A DNA stretch of 64,000 bases from Pieris napi (taxonomy: Eukaryota > Arthropoda > Insecta > Lepidoptera > Pieridae): assembly GCF_905475465.1 (NCBI RefSeq), contig NC_062259.1, positions 6,024,501 through 6,088,500 on the forward strand. The letters are read 5' to 3'. Position numbers and translations under genes: made by a program. The notes beneath the pieces are model-generated. The model had not been told where the DNA came from, searched no databases, and saw only the letters and a list, made by a program, of their open reading frames with translations. Shown here one piece after another: positions 1 through 13,200 of this stretch (its first letter is position 1; every line of letters starts with the position of its first letter).

Positions 1-1128
1 TAGAATTTGAATTTAGGGGGAATATTGATATCTGCATAGTTACGTGTACGTAAGTTTCCATTTTGTTAACGTCAGTGCTGAAGTTAAGAGTAAGACTGAT
101 TTTATGAAGAAAAGGAAAAGAGTTTTAAGTGTAAAAAAATAAAAAAGTAGAAAAACAAAAATAAAATTTATTTCAATCCGATATGACAATTTATAACACA
201 ATACACCTACAACTAAATAAATTATAACACAAAAACCGCTTACCTGTAACAACTAGTTAAAAACCATTTCAAATTAAATGTTTATATGTCTTATTTTTAT
301 TATAATTAAAAAGGCCTCTTGTTTATTAATCAAACGAATTCAAAAATATGTTACTGAGATAAAAACTTGGTTCAAAATTAAAAGCTTTTCATTCAAGTGT
401 GTATTCAATACAGCTTATTCAAGTTCCATTTAATTTACAGCGAGAGAGTAATAAATAAAAATTAATAGCGCTCAAGCTATAGAGCCATTTGCAAGTTTGT
501 CCTATATTCATTTAGGACTTAATGAAGCAATAAGGCGATTTTACAGTTTTTAATGTTTATTATATTTTTAAGGTGTGGTGTAGTGTAAAACTTTGGTACT
601 GCGATCTAAGAAAGCCTAATTTTTGTAATTAAAAGCAATGGTTATTTAAAATTACGCAGATTACAGCGCGTAAACCTAGTTCTAAAAAAGCATGTAAGTG
701 TGAGTATACATTTTGCACGTCAGCTAAAACATGAAGGCGTGCTACTATAAATTAGAAATATTCTCATTATAATATATCAATCAATCAAGTACTTATGTAG
801 TTTTAAAAGACATACTTTGTAAGACAGTGTTTGCGACTCGACGTATACTTTCGGGACGTAACTCCAATTAAGTAAGCTAATCTCCGCGCTTATAAAACTA
901 TGAAAACCAACAATTTAAAAGACTCGGTCCTCTTTAGTTAAATAGGAATTGATGTTTATTTCGATTTGTTGGTTCAGTAGCTCGTACTCTTAGAATTTAC
1001 TGATTCTAATGAAAAAAATATTGTTGAATATGGTTCGTTTACCGAGGTTTTAGGCACATCACGCTGAATTAACTCAGGTTTAACTATGGCGCAGCTAATT
1101 ACTAATATAGGTAATGTCATACACTCAC
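1..1128 (-). other. Abl intron (partial, open to the left)
   Basis: AT-rich intronic sequence below the last visible Abl exon. I see no coding similarity, RNA gene or repeat I can name. Confidence 0.6.
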
Positions 1129-1227
1129 TTTTCCATCGGAGTCTTCATTAATGCGGTAGTGGTACACGCGTCCTTCGTATCTTAAGGAAATGCTTCTTTG
1201 ACCGGGACTCGATTCAGACTCACGGAC
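1129..1227 (-). CDS. Abl: Abl coding exon 5 (SH2 core with FLVRES arginine)
   Basis: The exon is exactly 33 codons, phase 0 in and out, with acceptor TTACAG and donor GTGAGT. It starts [19 protein letters not shown] and ends [11 protein letters not shown] (residues 181-213). This is the last Abl exon in the window. I found no continuation (VFVTQ or FNTLAELV-like) on the minus strand in 1-1128. Confidence 0.96.
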
Positions 1228-4200
1228 CTGTAACATTAAACATTGTTTTTTATTAAATATATTAATTTCCAGTAATTACAGTGTAAGAAATGTAGGAATC
1301 AGGGCATAAAAGTAATTAAAAATGTCTAGTTTATAAATTTGCATATATTTTTGGTCTAATATCGAAAGACCCTAAACTTTCAGCTTTTAAGGCATCAAGC
1401 GTTATATGTCTAGTATAAATCTTTACCAACCTAAAATATATATCATTTTTATTAAAAAATCCCACTAATGTATACTATGTATACAAACGTAATATATTTA
1501 AAAAGCATATTTCAACTACATTATAATCATGCAATATTTAGCAAAGCGAGTTCTAAAGTAGTTTTATTGGTTGTATTAGAATGCTTCACAATTCACAATC
1601 GAATATTCAATAGGCTGTTTGAATTTCCTTTCGTTTCCGAGATGCAAAATCTTAACATGAATATTCAATTCGGAAAAATGCGGGCAAAATCCAATTGCTT
1701 CCAAAACCAAGCCTAAAAATAAATCAACTGTTGGCCTGGCTTGATAAAATCAATGTGCAAGTTAAGCTCAATCTGTTACTACCGAGAGTTCAGATCCGCG
1801 TCGAAAATATTTCAGTAGAGTTCACGCAAGTAATTAAAACAGGATGATCCTGGATTCGCCCACTTGAACTTTGCATGACTCTACACGATGGCGTCGTTAG
1901 TATGAAGACGTACTTTACTCTAAATTTTCTAGTCATTTTAAATTTAATTTAACAAGTTTCTTTCTTTTATATTTACAAGTGTAATAAGCGGGAATATGTA
2001 GGTTTACAATTAAATAATTTGAAATTAAACCTTACTAATTATACGTCCTACTTCAATAAGGCCATTAGGATTGATTTAATTAAATATTTATTATTGTTAT
2101 ATAATTCACAATGAAACTTAAACTTCCTCGTTTGAGTCACTCTTTCTTGGAGTAATTTGAGCTTATCACGTTCAGATAATGAGTGTACCGAACATTTTTA
2201 AGAAAGTTCAACTGATAATGAGTGAAAATCGCCGAACATGGACAATAATGACAACAGCGAGTGCGAAGCCTTTTTATAACCAATGATTGTTGAGATTTCT
2301 ATTAATTCGAAAATATCTACCACAGCATGGTAGATATTTACATGACGAAAATTTCCTTCTAACACATTCGATTGTGAAATGGGACGTCGAGGTGATACGG
2401 GTCGACAGCCGACTTTGAAAGTCGATCCGAATTATTAATACGAACAACTCTACCGTGATATATTATGTTAAAAGTAATGAGGGAGTCGATATCTCTTTGC
2501 ATCGCTATTTTATCAAATAAAGGTAAACGTTTTAAATTACACAAGCCAATTATTTAAAATAAAATCCTAAAATCTTCAGTCCAAATATCATCCATGGCTA
2601 TGGATTCTGAATTGTTCATTAAATTAGGATTTAAATTTACCATTGTATCAACTCGCAATGCTTTCCTTTGTCCTAGGAAGTATATAACCTCAAGAGTTAC
2701 GAAACGTTTCTTAAATTAGTTGGACATGAACTTATAAATACGAACAAATTTAGTTTTGAATTTAGAATGTAGTAGCAATAGGAGAATGAATATGAATATA
2801 AGTTTCAACTTTCGCCGTCTAGTTGCAAGCTTTATACCAAGAACTCATTACTTACAAAGTTACTTCTAAAATCTATAAGATGTTACTTGAGTATGATTTA
2901 ATATACTTATTACTTAGTACTGCGCTTATTACTTTGCACTTAGACAAACTTTGACACACGACGTGGTAGATACAAGCATCATTATTACTTAAGGTAAACA
3001 ACATGATCATTCGTCCGTAGTCTATATAAAAACTATTTAATTGCAAATAACATTTATTACTTTTACAGTGCGTAAGTTTAATACATAAATATTAAACAAT
3101 TTAAAATATAAAAAGCTTATTCGTCTCCATTGGCTGCAATACAGCTCTTTAAACGTTGAGGCAAGTTATCAATAGAAGCACGCACGCTTTCCATGGAAAT
3201 ATTCTTTACTTCCGGATTATTTTAGGGACTCCAAATTATTATGGCGTTTAGAGCAAGCCAAAGTTAAAAAAGCCTCTCTAAAAGTGTCCATAAATCATAC
3301 TCCAGCGGTTAATTCGCTATCCGCCGATCGGGACTAGACGACGGCCAGTCTTCAGCTCTGACCAAGTCTGAAACGTTCGTTTCCAACCAAGCTTTATGAC
3401 CCGGCGCCGAGTCTTGCTTGAAGGACCATTCTTGGTTGTTGAACATGGTGTTATTAAGGGGCACTACCTTCTAAAGAATGGTATCTTGATACACTTGTGC
3501 CGATGTTTTGATACCTTTTTCACAAGAGTATGGCTCAGTCACTCCTTCATAGCTAATACCCACCAAACTATCACTTATAATACCACAAGAGCTTCAAAAT
3601 TATCGGGTATTTCCCGATAGGTTCGTTGCGAACAATTAATATACTAATATAATACAATTAATAGACTATATTTGTTTGCAGGGAACCTTGAGGGAAATGC
3701 CCGATAATTTTGAAGCTCGTGTGGTATTCGGGGGATTATTTTTCCGACCCAAATGTCGGCCAATAGAATTGCACCATGAGACGAAATGTACAGTTAACAA
3801 ATAAGAATTTCATAATGAATAAAACAACTACTTAATACTTTTCTTGAAGCAACGACCAGAGAAAATTTTCACAAAAAATTATCAGTATAATACCATGTAG
3901 GTTGTACCACGTGACGTCGAATGGTGCAATTCTATTGGCCGATATTTGGGTCGGAAAAATAATCACTGAAGTCGGATAATACCCACAATTGCACTCTGTC
4001 GACTAATTGGGAATCTTCGTTAGAGCTTTGAGCATACGTACGGTAATTTTAATTGTTATAATGTTGCTCAATTGTAAAAAAAATCTCATTCGTAAACAAA
4101 ATTTTTCTGTGACCTCCCTTGGCGTACCGCTTCAGTAGTTGTTTCGATTTTACCACCCTATTCTTTTTTAAATTATCAGTTAGGCAATGACCAGTACGTC

Positions 4201-7200
4201 TCTTATGCGCTACAAGTCCTAAGTCATCTTTTAAAATACGCACCATGGTTTTAGGTGCTATCTTCTTCTCCCGAGATAAAATCTTTTGCTTTCGGACAGG
4301 ATTTCTTCGATTTCCTTACTGCTTTGACCACCTTTTTCTTACGAACACTACGTGGACGTCCAGATTATTTTCTGTCACAAACAGAGCAGTTCTCATTGTA
4401 CCTATTAAAAGCCCGGTACACAAATATTTGACTAATAATACCAAGCGTATGGAGTGTGTTAAAAATTGCATTTGACTCCATACCTCCTTTGTGTAATGCA
4501 ATCACAGCGATTCGGTTCACTTTATCACTCCATTTTATTATCGCAAAATATTGTACAATGTATTGGCGCCAAAATGAGAAAACACACTGAACAATCATAT
4601 GAAAATGACAGATTCCAAATTCAAATGTTATATATTGTTTATTTTTAATTGTAACAGTATTTATGGCCAGACTAAGTATATACAAGTAGTGTTTATAGAA
4701 CGCCACTCAACCGCAAACAGTAAAATGTACACCTATATAAAATAACGTCATAGTTTTTCATCGACAACTTCCCTACGTCCCCGTTGGACACAGGCATTCA
4801 AGTCGACGGTATTGTTTCGCCGAGACCTAGTTTCACCGTACTGGCTTGTTAGTACTCTACTTGTGTATTTAAAAACACAAAATGCAAGCGTTTTTGAATA
4901 TAGCCACACACTTAGCACATTCAGAGTTAGAATAGAGATATCCAGAAACAATTTTTTTTCGGATATTCCTTATAACACATAGATATTTTGAACACTACTA
5001 TTTATTATGTTATAATATTTGGTCCTCATGATTGATGCCGATACATATTTTGCGGTTCGATTCCGAGAACCTAATTTTACGTTAGTTATGAAAAAACGAC
5101 GTATATCTATTTTTTAAATATAGTTTCGATTTTTCTAATTCCTTTCAAAAGTTTTGTTCCTGTATAGACGCACTATTAAAGGTATTGAATATTTCACAAA
5201 GGGCCCAAACTAAAGACTCATAACATTCATTTAGACCTTCAACACAATCACACGTACGACTTACGTATTAACAGCAGTATAACGGATAATTCGCATCCGC
5301 TCAGTGTTTGCAAGGCACGTTGGCATCAATGCGTCGGGAGTAAGTACTCGAGATCGATCCACGCTTCAAGTGTCCTCTAACCAGTTCCCGGGTGTCATGT
5401 ACACTCACGTGAAAATAATTTTACTACATATACCTACTATTATACGTACAAAATTGTTCTATTCGGCTATGCAATTGTATTCATACAAATCGGAACGTAA
5501 ACTAATCCCGAAAACTTTTTTTCCATTGGTTAAACCATACTATTCCACGCTTTATATAGTACCGAAGGATTTTTAGTTACATGGTAGTAATTAATAAATT
5601 CTATTAATGTATTAATTTACTTAAGAGATGGAAGACCTTTTTTTATAAGTAAAAGCCGCTCATCATTATACGAAACGAACGTGAACGCAACATTTCCGAT
5701 ACCCAGTGAACCAATAAAGCATTAATACCCCGGGGAATCAACTCAACCATGTTGAAACTTATTACTTACAGGGGATGCGTCGAATAATACGCTCTAGGAA
5801 ATCTTCTAGATGCAAAACGAGATCCTCTCCTGAATTGCGAATTCATGCAATTCTCTTAACAAGCTACGCTCTATGTAAATGTATAGTTCCTTTTTAGCGA
5901 TTTCTTGCTATTTAACGTTATCCTATTAACGTAAATCTGTATGCACTAGAGTGCAATTCGTGTTTAAATTAAGGTATCAAATAAATTGAATATTTTCATC
6001 CGCTGTAAAATGTTTTTTTTGAATTTAAGTTTTACATATTGTAACTAAACCTATTTTATAAGTTAAAACGAAATAAGGAGAAGCGTATTCGTAAAATTGT
6101 TTCGTATAATACAAAATGTATTAAACTTATTCGTAAAATTGTTTGTAGTCTTCACAGGAAACTAAACAAAGACCGGGTTATATGTGCACTGTGCATGTGT
6201 AAATAAGCTACGCAGACATGATTCAATAGTTACAAGATATACATACAAGGAAGCTTCCGTTGATCCCCGATGATAGAAGATATTCAGCCGCATTACGAGC
6301 AATAGGACCGTGGTACCATGAGTGCTTCTCCAATGAGTTGACAGGTGTGACGTAGTTACTAGGCACCCATCCCACACCGCCGCCCAACGTGTGCGCTTCA
6401 CACCACTCGCCGCTTTTGTTGTAGCTCATTATACGCACTTGTTCACCTATTAATGAATGAATGGCAAATTAGTATGACACGTCAACATACCGACATATTC
6501 GGATCGTGTCACGCGTCTGTGATTGGACAAAAGATACCTACTTTTGACGGCCATAAGGCTTCGATAATACCGTAAAGCATTGTAACCATGTACCGGCTCG
6601 GATATACAAAATAATTTCGTATTTTAAATTGTAATACATTTGTACATTTAATAATATGCCCAAATGTTGCCATACCGAACTGAAACCATGTATAACAACT
6701 TTTAAGGAACTTTTATTCGATGCTGGTACACGATATTGTTTCTTGAGTTAGAAGGCCATACGACTATTATTATTGGGAGCCTGCACTGCAAGTTCTTTGA
6801 CAGAAGTTTAATAGGATTAGTACGACATTGTACTCAATACTATCCATACAAAATGCAGTACAATGACAAACAATGACCTAAATTCAGTTGGATAATAGTT
6901 TTTCTGCGAAGAATCACTAAATTAAGGTTAGTAAGCATTCTACAGAAATAATAAAATTCAAAAATTCGACATCAAGCATTATTATTCTTAAACTAGGTAC
7001 GATTACTCTGATTGTTTAAGAATTGTTGTGTATCTTACGGAAATATTCTATTGGGAATTTAAATTTCTCTGTCACGAGAAAATATGCTTTGTATATATAA
7101 ATCATACATGAAATGTAAAATCAGCTAAACAATATTCTTATTTTATTTCTAGTGCAAAGTAAGCCAATTCAATTATTTATTTATCAATAGGAAATAGGCA

Positions 7201-10200
7201 ATAGGCTTTAATGACGAGTGAGAACCAAGATATGGTATCTTAAGCTAATAGATATTAAATAGGTACAATAATAGGCATTTCTTTTTTCAGACATAGAGAA
7301 ACGTAAGAGAACTCTAACTTCCGTAAAGTCACGTACTTTAGTTAAAAGCACTTACTCATAGGACCTCTTTTAGAGCTTTTAGCTCCTAGGCATGAATTAC
7401 ACAGAGGGCTGATAACCTACAAACATATTGGCCAAAATATCTACTACGAGTATATCTGTAGTAACAGTTGCCGCAGTGTGTCTTTTCGTCGCGCATTAAA
7501 CTTAACTAATACATTGTTTTGATTACCGATATAACATAAATGTTTATGTGTAGAACGCGTTCTATAAATCAAATATCTATTAAAGGTCTATGAACCTTCA
7601 CACAAGCTGCTACGAGCCTGGTAAGACGTTTTCGTGCCTCTAGTACTCGAAAAAGTAAAATATATTCACCCCATAAAAGTAACTTACATAACCTACCTTT
7701 CTTCAGGCTCAGCTGATTTTCTCCACCAGCCTGGAAGTCGTAAAGCGCAACGAAGAGCTGAGGATCGTCTTCTTCGTGATGCGCCAATAGATTTTCTTTG
7801 GAAGTCCATCTAAAATACAATTAAGCTACTTAAAGGAACTTATTAAACAATAGAGTATAGTATAGTAATCTAATAAAATTTCATGATATTTTTAGCATTT
7901 ATAATAGATACTGTCAAATACGCTGACTTAATAGAATAAATATAAGAATAATTGGGACATTGTTACAATTTACCCTATTTTTCGTATGTGGATTCTACTT
8001 AGAGACTTTTGCATTTTGTGGCAACATAAGGTCATTAATGATACAGCACATTTATCATACACTATATCCGGTCACATAGAAAGTTGTTTGAAATCTATAT
8101 TTACTAATTAACATCATATTACGCAATTTATGAATTTGCTTAGTTTTATTCTGATCGAAATGAACCTACATCTTGCCTTTGAGTTCATTTGAACAAGTTT
8201 TGCTGAATCACGTATATTAAACGAAAACTTTTTTTAACACACATATAATAAAATTTCAAGCCTTCTAATAATATATAAATGTCATGTTAAACGCGATCAA
8301 CAAATGAATAGGTTTTATTAGAATTATTTTTATATTCTAATCTAATCTTAAATGAAAATAAATAAGTGCATGGCCGCGATTCAAAAGTCTTATTCCAGGG
8401 TTAAGAACCACATGCTTAGCTTTAGCTTAGCTACACATAAAAAATCATTCCAAACCTTAAGCGTTCCACTCAATTACATATATTACGAGCAAGATTATTG
8501 GCTATTATAGCGATGCTATATTATAATATGTAGTGTCGTATTAAAACCCTAAACTAACTTTTTATAAAATCGCATATTATATTATCAGTTCTTATAAGAT
8601 AACAATATAGCGAATCAGTGTTAATCTATATATATATACTCATACGAAGGCGAGCGTAACCAAGGTCAGTTACTGCACCAGTTAATATAATAATATGTAA
8701 ATAACTACGAAATGTAGTTATATCTCATCACTACGGTGTCAATTGTTATTTATTTATAGATAAACTATATATATTTCGTAGTATTACGTGGTATTACTTA
8801 GCCATTCGGTGATTAAAGACAATGCGTCTTCCGATTACGTCCTATCTGATATATCTATCCTACAGGAAGATTATTCGCTAGATTCCTACGTTAAACACAA
8901 GTTCGGCTCGCTAATTTCATTATTGCTATCAAGTTACCAAGTTCACTTTTAAATAATTTTACTTACCTGTTCGCCGAGTCCAATGGTTGTGGCAATGGTG
9001 GTGCAGCTGCCTCCCCATCTGGTAAATCTGGTATATGGGGAAGCGGACGACTTTGCAGCAACGCTTCTGAAACAAATAAAAAGCCCCGCATTAAACAGTA
9101 TTAAAAACATAGTATATTGAGTGACGCAGCAGCATGACATTAAGATACAGATTAAATTAATTAAAAAAAATACATATAAACCATTTTAATAGCTTTAGCT
9201 TTGCGACCCAGAACGTGTCTTGGCCTCGGAAACGAGAATTTACTTTAATTAATAAAAATAATATTTATAATTGCCATAAAAATAAGCAAATTGATCCCCA
9301 ATGTCGTAAAAACTATTTCAGGAGTCTATAATATTAAAGTAAAATAGTGTAATAGCTTAAATATTAATAATAAAACAACTAATATGAAGACGCAAAAGGC
9401 AGTCGCAAACCGTTTAACCCAAAAATACAATGACAAATCGACATGTATTTTTGTGTATGTTAAAACGTAGTTCATCCAACCATGACAAATGTATTACATC
9501 ATGGTATGAAAGGAATTTTGTGATAAGGCATTTTTTTGCCTTATATGCATTTTATTCTCTAACTAAAACAAGCCAATACAAATAAGAAATAGTGTTATAT
9601 TGACTTTTCAATATGTTTTTTTAAACGAATTTATGTACAATTGACATTGTTTTGCCAAATTCCTGTAAAAATAGTTCATATATTCTTGGAACTTTCATAA
9701 GATTCGTAAGCAATATCAGCGCATTTAAGTAAACAAGTTTTTATTAGCATCTGTTATTGCTATTTTGATATGGATTCTGTATGATCAGTGTATACAAATA
9801 TGAGTGAATTTTTGGACAAGAAATAATTGGCTTTTTGAATAATTATTTTGTTCACTAAGTGCAGATTCCAAAGATTCTATTAGGTGGTCAGGCGTTGAAA
9901 ACTTGCATACCAGATTGCAACTTACACAAAGAATATACCAGGATATCTGGATGAGATAGCAAGAATATTTAGTAAGTTTACCTCCTGGAAAAAATCCCTT
10001 AGGAAGAATCGTAAACCTGCTGGATAGGACCGATACATGAAAGTTGTATCTTAAAAGCCATAAATAGTTAAATCATCTATATTATTAAGATGACCTATTC
10101 GACAAAACAAAACAATTCAACATAACTATGTTTGTAATACGAGCGATAAGCGGACTCCTTTTGCATAAGCATTTCCCACGGGGGCACGCGCTAGTATTCT

Positions 10201-13200
10201 TATCACTGTAAACAATTTGTTCGTCGTACTTGATGGCCATTTCGTAGAACAATGTAGAAGTAATATTAGGTTACCAAGAGATAATAAAACTCATTGATAA
10301 TTCTATGCATCATCAATCTTATACAATTAAACACAAGAGCGATACTCGTATGTTGTTTATTTTATTACCATTGTGTGCAGTAAGTTTGTATAACCATTCA
10401 AGCGTATCTGTACAATTTTTTTCTTTTTGAACTAAGATTAATTAAATCTCTTTTTTCCATTTCTTAAAGTCTCATGGTAACACACCGTCCCCTTTTGCCA
10501 CAAATATGTACAAACAAGCTTGACCATGAGTGAATGCCAGCATTTCGTATAGGTTGGCACTTGTGTTAGTTTTCATATTTCTATTATATAAAATTCTCGT
10601 GTCACAATGTTCGTTCCCATACTCCTCCGAAACGGCTCGACCGATTCTTTTTATGCATATTCAGTAAGTCTGAGAATCGTCTACTATCGTATCTTTCAAA
10701 CCTATAAATGTTACGGTTGGTCCGTCCACACCTAATTTTTTATTTTTATTTGTTAATTAAAATCTTATGACTTAAACTCTGAGGTTTATATAGAGAAAAA
10801 TTCACAAAATAATCTAAAAAGTTTTCATTCCAGAAAACCGAACAGTCTCTGGGATAGCTTAGGAAAATGTTTCACGTTAGTATGTACTAAAAAGGTACGC
10901 TAAGTAAGTCACATTAAGGAGCAACGAAGTTTGTATCCGCGGTTCTCCTACTTATTTATTATGTAACATACGTATAATTGTCTAAATAGTTAAGTTATAC
11001 TCAATAAACCAAGATAGGAGCTTTTCTATTTTATTTCCATGAATAGAACAAACATAAATCCTTTACTTGCTTTTAAATAGAATTGCTTCATATTAAAAGT
11101 TTAGTGACTTAAATTGAAAAGAGAGCGATTAATCTTGAAATAAGACTCCAGACTAGTTTATAGGATAAAGTTGGATAACACTGTAATCGAATAGTGTTAA
11201 CGCCTAGTAGATTAGCTTTTTAAGTCGGCGATTCAATATTCTCATAAACTGAATAATAACTAATTTTACAGGAGAAAGATTATATTTACGAGTCTTGAAT
11301 AATTTAAGTCTAATTTGTGTAGTTAGTACGAACACCAATACTATGTGTAATCAAAATCTTAGTCCCGATTGACTGCTGTATGTCAAAAACACAAAATTGT
11401 ACTTTACTTGTTCAGTCTGGATTCTAAATATTAAGCAGTTAAGCAGCAAAACAGTGACTTCACAAGTTTCGGTTATATGGTGATTTTTCATCGATGATGC
11501 GAAATGTTTGGAAAAAAATAAATACATAACGTGTTTACGAAAATGTCAACATTTCTTTTCTCTGTGTTAAATGTAATATTTAATTATTTACTATTCATAC
11601 ATTATTTGTAAAAAAAGGAGTTTATAGTAGAGTAGTGTAATCAAAAACAACGAATAAATATACAGCTTTTTTACCAATAGTTAAATGTTGTTTATGCTTA
11701 CTACGAAGTAACCAAACATTGATACAAAATAACATAACAATAAGTCGATGCGAGTAAATTCAACAAATTTAAACTGCTGTATTGAAATAATGTTCTTTTG
11801 TAATCTTAAATGGAACAAGGGGTCTGTCCAATTGTTTTTAATATGCAATCATCGTCTTGAAGGTACCTTCACAGATATGGAGCTCGGAGCGCGGAGCAGT
11901 GGACACGAAGGCTCTTTACGTAGCCATTTTTATATAATAAAAATCAGGATATTGTTATATGTACTGTGAACAGAACCCTTTCAAAAGTTTAATTAGATTA
12001 TTATGAAACTTTTACTGTTTGCGGGTATTTTTTTGTATCGTACCAATCAACTTATTACCCACAAGCAATTAGTCAGTAAAATTTTATAATGCATTAGTTT
12101 TTCATTTAATAATCTACTTAGGCAAGGAATAGAATAATCCGATATTTAAGAATACATATAACATTCACATAACTTTTATATAATACTAGCAGACACGTCC
12201 AAGCGTTGCTGTGGCTAAGATCTATGATAATATATTACATAGTAGTAAACTATTCATGGGAAACGGCAGGAGAACACCAGTCCACCATGCTGTTTTGGTG
12301 TTTATGCCATTAAGTTGTAGCTTATGTGAAACGTTGGTACTTTCAACACAGCTCCATCTGTTAGAATTGTGACTATCAAATAATAAACAAATATTTTGCA
12401 ATAAAATAATATTGCGGGTATAAATTAAGATGTAAGCTATCTTATCTCTTAAGTTGGATCAAACTTCACACGGTGTGCAAATTTGATTGATATCGGTTCG
12501 GTAGTTTAGGAGTCCATAGCGGACAAACAACGTGACACGTAATTTATATATATATTAAGATAAAGAACTTTCTCTATTAGTTCACTCAAAGTCAGTAATT
12601 CATTTAGTTGAGTTGAGTTCGAAATAGCACACCAGACATTTGGTAATCGTAAAGCAAAAATGAGTTTCGGCGGTCTTAATCCTTAAATAAGTTATTAACT
12701 AATGGGGAATAAAAGTTTTGTAGATAAAATTTACTAAGTGATGGCGTAAGTAAGTGAGAGAGTCGTAAGTGCTTCTACTTATAAATATAATATTACAATT
12801 ATTTACAAAGTAGGGAAAATGAAGAATACCGTTCCTACAACATAATATGGCATTCAAAGTACAGCTATAACAACAGCCCGGTTGCTACTATAATAACCAA
12901 ACGGCATTGCTTGTAATGTATATGACCAGTTTGGAGATCTAGACCGTAGACGGTGTAACACAAGGACACAATGTATTTCTAGAAACAAGAAATTCGAAAA
13001 ACAAAAAACCCGTGCACAAGACGACCATGGAAGAAAACTTGAAATCGATAATGCATCGAGCCGTATGACTCACAAGTATACACATACAAATATATGTTTC
13101 ACTAATTACTTTTGTTAACGACTGGTGATTTTATTTCTGTATATATGTATAATTACATATATATATACTATATAAACCAAATAGCACTAGAGATTTAACT

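Larger units (their letters stand above)
1228..6246 (-). other. Abl intron between exons 4 and 5
   Basis: A 5.0-kb intron. Apart from the broken mariner and its nested palindromic insertion (3120-4706, listed separately), it is AT-rich with no recognisable gene. Around 5304-5400 there is a slightly GC-richer patch without a convincing reading frame. Confidence 0.7.

Noticed and set aside
5025..5080. GGTTCGATTCC-like B box suggesting a tRNA
   Set aside because: The 5' half shows no A box or acceptor stem at the right distance; a chance match or SINE scrap.
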